Below are positions 1-4,639 of a stretch of 5,016 bases of DNA, one piece after another. How positions within the stretch are numbered: position 1 is the stretch's first letter; the number at the start of each line of letters is the position of its first letter. The notes under the pieces were generated by a model, which ran no database searches, was not told where the DNA came from, and worked only from the letters and a program-made list of their open reading frames with translations. Both the position numbers and the translations under genes were made by a program. This DNA is from JASFUX01 sp050050115. Its GTDB lineage: Bacteria > Pseudomonadota > Alphaproteobacteria > Caulobacterales > Maricaulaceae. Where the stretch lies: assembly GCA_050050115.1 (NCBI GenBank), contig JASFUX010000258.1, positions 1 to 5,016 of the forward strand. Direction: 5' to 3'.

Positions 1-363
<363 letters not shown>

Positions 364-383
364 AGTTCGCCCAATCTCGGAAC

Positions 384-407
384 CGGGCCCAGCCGAAGCA
401 GAGCCCG
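384..407 (-). other. Leader RNA hairpin just upstream of 16S, UUCG loop
   Basis: The 24-nt minus-strand segment folds end to end into ten stem positions: eight Watson-Crick pairs, one U-G pair and one U-U mismatch. It is capped by a C(UUCG)G tetraloop and ends about 20 nt before the 16S 5' end. The position suggests a role in leader folding or processing. Confidence 0.55.
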
Positions 408-451
408 TTTCGTATTTGGCGTTTCGATATAAAATCGACGGGATATGCGAA

Positions 452-475
452 CCTTGATCGGCTTTAAGATCAAGG
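452..475 (-). other. Leader RNA hairpin, 8-bp perfect stem
   Basis: CCTTGATC and GATCAAGG form a perfect 8-bp inverted repeat around an 8-nt loop, within the rRNA leader. No U-tract follows on the transcribed strand. It is likely a local stem in the precursor rRNA. Confidence 0.55.
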
Positions 476-518
476 ATCACGAGTCGTCGAGAAAACGTCA
501 GACGATTGGACGTCGCTT

Positions 519-534
519 GCGCGCCGAAGCGCGC
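519..534 (-). other. Leader RNA hairpin with cUUCGg tetraloop
   Basis: In the minus-strand transcript GCGCGC-UUCG-GCGCGC forms a perfect 6-bp GC stem closed by the very stable C(UUCG)G tetraloop. No U-tract follows, so it is not a terminator. It is probably a structural or folding element of the rRNA leader. Confidence 0.6.
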
Positions 535-575
535 CGCCAAGACGTCGCCGCCTGCGTTTCTCTTTCCTAAACAAC

Positions 576-611
576 GATGTCAAAGAGCTGGAAACACGGG
601 GCTTTGACCCC
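576..611 (-). promoter_or_regulatory. rRNA antitermination site (boxB hairpin plus boxA)
   Basis: The minus strand reads GCTCTTTGACATC at 588-576, very close to the E. coli rrn boxA (TGCTCTTTAACA), which binds NusB/NusE (S10). Nine bases upstream is a small hairpin GGGG-TCAAAG-CCCC (598-611) in the position of boxB. The order boxB then boxA, between promoter and 16S, matches known rrn antitermination sites. BoxA is well supported by sequence; boxB is inferred from position and pairing only. Confidence 0.78.
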
Positions 612-657
612 AAGCCTCCCGCCGGTCGGACTGTCCTCCCGGCGACGCGAGGCGCGC

Positions 658-686
658 TGTATATGCGCGCAGTAATGCCATGTCAA
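658..686 (-). promoter_or_regulatory. Strong sigma70-type rRNA promoter
   Basis: On the minus strand there is a perfect -35 hexamer TTGACA (complement of 681-686), a 17-bp spacer and a -10 hexamer TATACA (complement of 658-663), one base from consensus. Transcription should start near 651. The discriminator after the -10 is GCGCGCC. GC-rich discriminators are typical of stringently controlled rRNA promoters, so repression by ppGpp/DksA is a reasonable inference. I do not see a strong A/T-rich UP element upstream, only a short A-tract around 705-710. Confidence 0.88.
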
Positions 687-1045
687 ACGCCTTCTTCCGG
701 CCTCGAAAAACTCCAACCGTACACGGAGCGAAATCGAGAAATTAGTCACAAGCGCGGCCCGCGGTTGGACCCGCGAACGACTTGCTCTCTACCGGAGAAG
801 GCTTAACAGAATATGTCTACTCGCGCCCCGATGCAATGGAAAATTCTCTATGCGCGCGAACTTATCCACCAGACGGGTTCTGGGTTCCGGGGGTTAGGTG
901 TTCGGGCCAGCTCTCAAGCCGAATTCTTGGGTCAGGTTCTCGCCGACAGGCACGCCGCCAACAAGCCCGAAAACCCAATCCCCAGAACCTAATCCCTATA
1001 ATCCAATACCCAGCCCCGCGAGGCCTTCGTCTCAAGTAAAGGCGA
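687..1045. other. Intergenic region between CBS gene and rRNA promoter; no supported gene
   Basis: No coding region is supported here. An open frame runs from 782 to 1039 on the plus strand, but its translation resembles no family, it has no clear ribosome binding site, and much of it covers the GC-skewed inverted repeat. The part next to the rRNA promoter (712-719 and 762-769) has an 8-bp inverted repeat TCCAACCG/CGGTTGGA with a 42-bp gap, of unknown meaning. I see no convincing intrinsic terminator for the CBS gene that ends at 1046. Confidence 0.6.
876..989. repeat. Imperfect inverted repeat of G-rich tracts
   Basis: Arms 876-884 (GGTTCTGGG) and 981-989 (CCCAGAACC) are perfect complements. 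Nested inside them, 901-907 (TTCGGGC) and 965-971 (GCCCGAA) also pair. Between the two pairs of arms, GGGGGTTAGGT on one side loosely matches ACCTAATCCC on the other. The left arm is G-rich on the plus strand and the right arm is G-rich on the minus strand. The right side continues to about 1012 as a degenerate run of short units such as GGGATTAGG and GGGGATTGGG. It could be a decayed repeat element or a structured transcript end. Confidence 0.5.
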
Positions 1046-1474
1046 CTAGCCGGTGGTGATATAGTCCCGCATTGCGCGGTTTTCGTCTTCGGCTTCCTTG
1101 ATCTTCCACTTGACCACGTCGCCGATCGACACGAGGCCCGAGAGCGCCCCGTCGACGATCACCGGCAGATGGCGGATCCGGCGCGAGGTCATCCGGGAAA
1201 GAAGCTGATCGAGCGTGTCCCCGGGCGCGGCGGTCACCACGTCCTTGGTCATGGCCCCCGACAGCGGCCGGTCGAGCGCCTCGGCGCCGTTGCGGGCGAC
1301 CTCGCGGGCGATGTCGCGCTCGGAGAGCACGCCGCAGACGACCGCGCCTTCGACGACGACCAGCGCGCCGACACCCTTCTCGTCAAGCATGCGCGCGGCT
1401 TCGCGGACCGGCACGCTCGGCGCGATCGTGTGCACCGTCGCGCCTTTGTCGGACAATATTGCTGCTACGTTCAT
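1046..1474 (-). CDS. CBS domain-pair protein
   Basis: The 142-residue product consists almost wholly of two CBS domains. The first spans about residues 8-62 and includes VREAARMLDEKGVGALVVVE and CGVLSERDIAREV. The second spans about 72-130 and includes TLDQLLSRMTSRRIRHLPV and LSGLVSIGDVVKWKI. CBS pairs (Bateman modules) bind adenine nucleotides such as AMP, ATP or SAM and usually regulate partner proteins; stand-alone pairs of this length are common in alphaproteobacteria, with mostly unknown partners. No signal peptide or membrane segment is visible, so it should be cytoplasmic. The start at 1474 was chosen because GGGGAG (1481-1486) lies 6 nt upstream. An in-frame ATG 14 codons earlier (1516) lacks such a site. 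The gene reads toward the rRNA operon and is divergent from the gene at 1682. The specific ligand cannot be told from sequence. Confidence 0.93.
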   Translation of the reverse strand: MNVAAILSDKGATVHTIAPSVPVREAARMLDEKGVGALVVVEGAVVCGVLSERDIAREVARNGAEALDRPLSGAMTKDVVTAAPGDTLDQLLSRMTSRRIRHLPVIVDGALSGLVSIGDVVKWKIKEAEDENRAMRDYITTG

Positions 1475-1480
1475 GAGTAT

Positions 1481-1486
1481 CTCCCC
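1481..1486 (-). promoter_or_regulatory. Ribosome binding site of the CBS gene
   Basis: GGGGAG on the minus strand sits 6 nt before the ATG at 1474. It decides the start against the upstream in-frame ATG at 1516. Confidence 0.8.
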
Positions 1487-1654
1487 ACGAGCCTGACCGA
1501 CCGAGCAGCAGTTCAATTCTCGTATAAGCTGCCGGTTCGTTCAATCGATACCAACGGCGGCGCGGCTTTATGGTTGCCGCCTGCTTGCTGCTTTCGCCGC
1601 AGCAACATCGGCGCCGAACGGCCGGCCCTGGCACGCCCGTTGCAGCCCGCAAGA

Positions 1655-1669
1655 CCGACGCTTTGTCGG
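1655..1669 (+). other. Small hairpin before the ribosome binding site of the gene at 1682
   Basis: CCGAC-GCTTT-GTCGG is a 5-bp stem with a 5-nt loop ending 3 nt before the GAGG ribosome binding site. It may lie in the 5' untranslated RNA, and its role is unknown. Confidence 0.3.
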
Positions 1670-1681
1670 CCTGAGGCTCGA

Positions 1682-2140
1682 ATGGGGTTCGCGTTCACCT
1701 TGATTTCCACGTCCGTGCAGCGGCATTGGCCGATCGCGACGATGGCCGCGGCGTGCGCGATGATGCTCTCGGCGGCGGCCTTGGTCGCCTCGGACTCGCT
1801 CGCCTTTCGCACCGACGTCGATCAGTTCGCTCGAAGAGCTGCGGCGGGAACCGCGACGGACCTCGCGCCCGGCTCGGACTCTTCGAATGCGGACGACCCG
1901 CAGATCGACGGCGCTTCGAGCCCGGCGCGGGCGGCCGCGAACCTCGGCCTGCGCGGCGACCGCCGGATCGTCGCGCTGAGCGCGCAACTCGACGGCGCGG
2001 CCTCGCAGGCCGACGACGCCCTCAGCGCTTCGATCGCAGCGAGCCGCTTTGGCGGGGGTTACGTCCGCGGCGGACAGCTGACCGTCTTCGTCGGAACCGA
2101 GCAGATCACGTCGAGAGACTTTGCGCAAACCGATCGCTAG
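1682..2140 (+). CDS. Hypothetical exported or membrane-anchored protein
   Basis: The 152-residue product is not recognised. Near the N-terminus a short polar part with R14 and H15 is followed by a hydrophobic stretch at about residues 16-37 (alanine, methionine and leucine rich). This could be an uncleaved anchor or a signal peptide; SLA before F42 is a possible cleavage site. The remainder is hydrophilic, rich in Ala, Asp and Arg, with a low-complexity acidic stretch around 57-72 and a C-terminal part containing FGGGYVRGGQLTVFVG. No catalytic motif or known domain is visible. Third codon positions are strongly G/C, supporting real coding. The start is ATG at 1682, with GAGG (1673-1676) 5 nt upstream. 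The frame is open back to 1169, but that part lies antisense to the CBS gene. An alternative start at 1742 would remove part of the hydrophobic segment. Confidence 0.68.
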   Translation: MGFAFTLISTSVQRHWPIATMAAACAMMLSAAALVASDSLAFRTDVDQFARRAAAGTATDLAPGSDSSNADDPQIDGASSPARAAANLGLRGDRRIVALSAQLDGAASQADDALSASIAASRFGGGYVRGGQLTVFVGTEQITSRDFAQTDR

Positions 2141-2373
2141 CGTCTCGAACTCGACATTTATTTGATCACTGATTGAGCATTTTCCGTCTTGCTCGGGCGT
2201 ACTCCGCAGGCGAGTGTGACCAACCGGACGGCTTCGCCGTCAAAGCGCCCGTGCGTCCACGAACTGCGCGCCGCAGGACCTTTAGCAGCTGTCCGCCGGG
2301 CTCTGGTCTGGGGATTGCGAGAGACCTCCTCCAACACGCCTGCAACAAGCCTTCCGGGGGGACGGCGAGCATT
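2141..2373. other. Intergenic region upstream of the PAS gene; no gene seen
   Basis: The 233 bp between the hypothetical gene and the PAS gene contain no supported gene. The PAS frame stays open upstream to a TTG at 2173, but third-position G/C preference drops there and the translation resembles no domain, so I treat it as untranslated. A 6-bp hairpin GACGGC-TTC-GCCGTC lies at 2227-2241 without a U-tract. No clear promoter hexamers were found. Confidence 0.5.
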
Positions 2374-2937
2374 ATGATTCACGAGTGCAATCGCGCGCTT
2401 GAAAACATCTGGTCGGCGGCCGCGCTCGGCCACGATCTCGAGCTGCGCCCGGCCGACGGCCTGACCGATCACGCGTTCCTCTGTCGGCGCTGGGATCACG
2501 ATCACTACGTCTTCAGTCACGTCGGCGCAGCGGTGCGCGCGATCCACGGCCGCGAGCTCATCGACCACAATCTGCTCGAGCTCTGGCGCGCCGATGATCG
2601 CGCCCAGGTCCGCGACGCCCTCGAGCACGCCATCAACCTGCGCGCCCCGGTGCTCCTGCGCTCGAGCGGCCGGCGGATCACCGGCGGCTCGATCGCCTTC
2701 GAGGCGACCTTCTGGCCGCTTGCTGGCCCCGCCTCCCAAGTCGACCGCGTCCTCGGCGCGATCGCGCCCTGCGTCGGCGCGCACTGCGTTGGCGCACATT
2801 GGGGCGCGCCGGTGATCGAGCACGGGGTCGACGAGATCGGCTTCCTGCCCGGCGCAACCGACGCCCAGGCGCCGCGCGCCGCCCGGCTCGTCGAGCTGCT
2901 GATGGACGCAGGTCTGCGCCCCTCGTCCCTGTCCTGA
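2374..2937 (+). CDS. Single-domain PAS protein (PAS_5 / DUF1457 family)
   Basis: The 187-residue product matches the layout of the PAS_5 family. An N-terminal helix (NRALENIWSAAA, residues 6-17) comes first. A core strand with aromatic residues, HYVFSHVGAAVRAIHGREL (about 44-62), leads into LLELWRADDRAQVRDALEHA (67-86). The closing strands are SIAFEATFWPLAG and VDRVLGAIAPC (about 106-133). Such proteins are short sensors with no output domain of their own. The Caulobacter motility and cell-cycle regulator MopJ is, to my recollection, in this group; orthology is not claimed. No membrane segment is visible. ATG at 2374 is chosen because the family homology begins right there. A G-rich stretch (2355-2361) lies rather far upstream, so the ribosome site is weak. 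Residues 133-142 are a tandem CVGAH duplication. The PilZ gene follows on the same strand after 137 bp. Confidence 0.83.
   Translation: MIHECNRALENIWSAAALGHDLELRPADGLTDHAFLCRRWDHDHYVFSHVGAAVRAIHGRELIDHNLLELWRADDRAQVRDALEHAINLRAPVLLRSSGRRITGGSIAFEATFWPLAGPASQVDRVLGAIAPCVGAHCVGAHWGAPVIEHGVDEIGFLPGATDAQAPRAARLVELLMDAGLRPSSLS
2770..2799 (+). repeat. In-frame 15-bp tandem duplication in the PAS gene
   Basis: TGCGTCGGCGCGCAC is followed directly by TGCGTTGGCGCACAT, 12 of 15 bases identical. Together they encode CVGAHCVGAH (residues 133-142), after the last recognisable PAS strand. All the differences are C/T or G/A transitions: two are silent third-position changes and one is the last base of a His codon (CAC/CAT). 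This suggests an old duplication kept at the protein level. Confidence 0.75.
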
Positions 2938-2966
2938 CGGCGCAAAGTCCCGCGCGCCCAGACTGC

Positions 2967-3011
2967 GCTCTACAAGGTCGCGCTTTACAAGGTCGCGCTT
3001 TAGAAAATCGT
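2967..3011. repeat. Three tandem 15-bp repeats between the PAS and PilZ genes
   Basis: The units are GCTCTACAAGGTCGC, GCTTTACAAGGTCGC and GCTTTAGAAAATCGT. Units 1 and 2 differ at one base; units 2 and 3 agree at 11 of 15. They lie in the 137-bp gap, 64 bp before the PilZ start codon. They could be repeated protein-binding sites or a simple replication-slippage product. Confidence 0.8.
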
Positions 3012-3074
3012 ATCGTTTGTGCGGCAAGCTTGAGGTTTCAAGCCGTTCACCAGCCGCCGAGCCGATCCGCGCCC

Positions 3075-3677
3075 ATGACTCCCCGCCTCGACCGACGCAA
3101 GGCCCGCGCGACCGCCCGCGCCATCGCCGACAAGCGCCGCCACCGCCGCGTCGAGCTGCCGCGCAACGCCCGGCTGCTGCTCGAAAACGGCCGAGAGAGC
3201 CCGTGCGCGATCTTCAACATCTCCGTAGGCGGCGTTTCGGCCGAAGCCGCACTTGCGCCGCGCGTCAATTCGCGCGTCGTGCTGATCGTCGAGGGAATCG
3301 GCCGGCTTGAGGGTCGCGTCACCCGGGTCTGGGGCCAGCGCTTCAGCGTCTACTTCGACGCGGCGTCTTTCCGCAAACGGCTGAGCCTCGCCGATCTTCT
3401 GACCTGGGAGATCAACCGCGGCCCGCTCGGGCTTGCCGAGGACCGCCGCGCGCCGCGCCGCAAGCGCGGCGACGGGGTGCGGGTCGATCTCGCCGACGGC
3501 CAGACCCGGGCGAAGTATCTCGACGACTCCGAGGTCGGCGCGTCATTCTCCTCGCTTCAGCGCCCCCGCCCCGGCGAGGTTGCGCGCATCGAGGCCCGCA
3601 TCGGCCGCATCGCGCGCCGCCACGACAAAGGCTTCGCCATCGACTTCGCACCCGACGAGCCGAGCCCGAAGACGTAG
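3075..3677 (+). CDS. Tandem PilZ-domain protein, putative c-di-GMP receptor
   Basis: The 200-residue product has two PilZ-like halves. In the first (about 20-97) the c-di-GMP-binding signature is complete: RRHRR (R21-R25) supplies RxxxR, and N48-I-S50-V-G-G53 supplies [D/N]xSxxG. The half closes with strand sequence RVWGQRFSVYFD. In the second (about 123-192) the same order recurs: RRAPRR (124-129), then D150-D-S152-E-V-G155 and a closing strand KGFAIDFA. PilZ proteins bind c-di-GMP and usually alter motility, polysaccharide synthesis or protein partners. No membrane segment is seen, so it is probably cytoplasmic. The N-terminus before R21 is basic and Ala/Arg rich. ATG at 3075 is chosen because the domain begins soon after; its ribosome site is poor, and the frame is open far upstream, so the start is not certain. 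The PAS_5 gene precedes it, and a hairpin terminator begins 11 bp after the stop. Confidence 0.87.
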   Translation: MTPRLDRRKARATARAIADKRRHRRVELPRNARLLLENGRESPCAIFNISVGGVSAEAALAPRVNSRVVLIVEGIGRLEGRVTRVWGQRFSVYFDAASFRKRLSLADLLTWEINRGPLGLAEDRRAPRRKRGDGVRVDLADGQTRAKYLDDSEVGASFSSLQRPRPGEVARIEARIGRIARRHDKGFAIDFAPDEPSPKT

Positions 3678-3687
3678 CCCGGACAAA

Positions 3688-3717
3688 CGAAAGGCCGGCG
3701 CAGCGGCCGGCCTTTCG
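3688..3717. terminator. Hairpin terminator between convergent genes
   Basis: CGAAAGGCCGGC and GCCGGCCTTTCG form a perfect 12-bp stem around a 6-nt loop (GCAGCG). It sits between the stop of the PilZ gene (3677) and the stop of the convergent methyltransferase-like gene (3742), where a shared bidirectional terminator is expected. The T-rich tail is better in the minus direction (CCTTTCGTTTG) than in the plus direction (CCTTTCGCCC), so termination may be stronger for the minus-strand gene. Confidence 0.8.
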
Positions 3718-3741
3718 CCCAAGACGGCGACGACGCCGCTC

Positions 3742-4512
3742 TCACATCTCGGGTTTGACGAACAGCATAACGAACTGATCCGTCCGGCCACGGATCGATG
3801 GATCGAACGGCCCGACGTTTCGCGCATCATCCGGGTTGCGCAGCGCATCGCTTTCGCCGACGTACTCAAAGCCCGCCGCCTCGACCTCTGCGCGCACGAA
3901 CGCCTGATCGATCCGGTGCAGACCGGCTTCGACTGCGCCATACCCCGAACCGTCCTCGGCCGAGTGGTCGAGCACGACGTAGTGCCCGCCTGGCTTGAGC
4001 GCCTCGTAGATGCTTGCGTTGAGCGTGTCCCGGCCTTGCCGCAGGTCGTGGTAGTTCTGCGACGTCCAGACCAGATCGAGCGGCTCGGGCGAGCTGATGT
4101 CGGTCACCGAGCCTTCGACATAGACGACGTTGGAGAACGCCGGATCTTCGGCGATCGCGCGCACGGTGTCCGCGCCGCGCGCCGAAGTGAAGGTGTAGAC
4201 CGCGCCCTCGGCGCCGACCGCGCCGGAGAAGATCCGCGTGAAGTAGCCTCCGCCGGGGATCAGCTCGCCGATCTTGTCGCCCGGCTCGACGCCGGCGAAA
4301 GCGAGCATCTCGGCCGGCTTGCGGTTGGCGTCGTCGGCGACCTGGTCTTCAGGCCGCGCCGGATTGTCGACCGCGGCTTGGATGTAGGCGGCGTCGGCGG
4401 ACAGGCCGTTGCCCGCTCCTGCGACGCCGCCCTCGGCGGCCGTGGTCGTCGTGCAGCCGCCCAAGGTCATGGCGAGGGCGGCGACGGCGGTCATGGTCGT
4501 TCTGGCAAGCAT
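3742..4512 (-). CDS. Methyltransferase-like lipoprotein (COG4798-type)
   Basis: The 256-residue product begins with a lipoprotein signal peptide: R4, a hydrophobic stretch and the lipobox LGGC with Cys20. Thr at +2 suggests outer-membrane sorting. After a low-complexity linker to about residue 40, the domain resembles the COG4798 predicted methyltransferases. It contains RKPAEMLAFAGVEPGDKIGE (64-83) leading into the glycine-rich loop PGGGYFTRIF (86-95), which is motif I of a class I SAM fold. Then come DLVWTSQNYHDL (146-157) and ALKPGGHYVVLDHSA (171-185). The length is usual for the family. The start at 4512 is supported by GGGGAG (4519-4524) 6 nt upstream and by the signal peptide; the frame runs open to 4653 but adds no signal-like sequence. 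A TonB-receptor gene lies upstream on the same strand, 127 bp away. SAM is not known to be supplied outside the cytoplasm, so the activity and substrate are unknown. Confidence 0.87.
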   Translation of the reverse strand: MLARTTMTAVAALAMTLGGCTTTTAAEGGVAGAGNGLSADAAYIQAAVDNPARPEDQVADDANRKPAEMLAFAGVEPGDKIGELIPGGGYFTRIFSGAVGAEGAVYTFTSARGADTVRAIAEDPAFSNVVYVEGSVTDISSPEPLDLVWTSQNYHDLRQGRDTLNASIYEALKPGGHYVVLDHSAEDGSGYGAVEAGLHRIDQAFVRAEVEAAGFEYVGESDALRNPDDARNVGPFDPSIRGRTDQFVMLFVKPEM

Positions 4513-4518
4513 GGCGGT

Positions 4519-4524
4519 CTCCCC
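4519..4524 (-). promoter_or_regulatory. Ribosome binding site of the lipoprotein gene
   Basis: GGGGAG on the minus strand lies 6 nt before the ATG at 4512. It decides the start in favour of the lipoprotein signal peptide over the longer open frame. Confidence 0.8.
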
Positions 4525-4584
4525 ATTGAACAAGAACCGCTCGTCCTCTAGCGGCTGGGCGGAGGCCCGGCAAGCAAACCCGGC

Positions 4585-4608
4585 GATTGTGAAACGAAGG
4601 TCACAATC
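4585..4608. promoter_or_regulatory. Perfect 8-bp dyad (possible operator) upstream of the lipoprotein gene
   Basis: GATTGTGA and TCACAATC are perfect inverted arms with an 8-bp spacer. The dyad lies 31 bp after the TonB-receptor stop and 72 bp before the lipoprotein start. The half sites contain TGTGA/TCACA as in CRP-type operators, but the spacer is 8 rather than the usual 6 bp. It could instead be an RNA hairpin between the two genes; no U-tract follows it on the minus strand. Confidence 0.5.
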
Positions 4609-4639
4609 TCGTGTTCGCGGCGCCCAGCTGCGCCAACCC

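Larger units (their letters stand above)
364..651 (-). other. rRNA operon leader (transcribed spacer upstream of 16S)
   Basis: This ~290-nt stretch lies between the predicted transcription start near 651 and the 16S 5' end. It has no credible coding sequence. Read on the minus strand it carries, in order, a small boxB-type hairpin, boxA, and three hairpins: a GC stem with a UUCG loop, an 8-bp stem around GATCAAGG, and a 10-pair stem with a UUCG loop close to 16S. A leader of this size and content is expected for antitermination and for forming the RNase III processing stalk with sequence downstream of 16S. That downstream partner is outside the window, so pairing cannot be verified. Confidence 0.8.

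Noticed and set aside
862..870. DnaA-box-like TTATCCACC
   Set aside because: It has one mismatch to TTATCCACA, stands alone, and no AT-rich unwinding region or other boxes lie nearby, so it does not indicate an origin.
782..1039. Plus-strand open frame of 85 codons
   Set aside because: No ribosome site, no homology, and much of it overlaps the G-rich inverted repeat.
1169..1681. N-terminal extension of the gene at 1682
   Set aside because: The frame is open, but it runs antisense through most of the CBS gene, and the translation there has no plausible features.
1568..2128. Minus-strand open frame of 186 codons
   Set aside because: It is antisense to the gene at 1682-2140 and the product is extremely Arg-rich without motifs. 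The plus-strand frame has a hydrophobic leader and better codon bias.
2227..2241. Hairpin GACGGC-TTC-GCCGTC as terminator of the gene ending at 2140
   Set aside because: It lies 86 bp past the stop and no T-tract follows it, so I could not support termination here.
2158..3027. Minus-strand open frame of 289 codons
   Set aside because: It is antisense to the PAS_5 gene, whose family resemblance is clear, and the translation shows no recognisable domain. The KRDLV-type repeat near its start is only the 15-bp DNA repeat read backwards.
3433..4551. Long plus-strand open frame of 372 codons
   Set aside because: It crosses out of frame through the PilZ gene, through the terminator and antisense through the lipoprotein gene. 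Its translation is Arg/Ala-rich with no domain; it is a GC-rich shadow.
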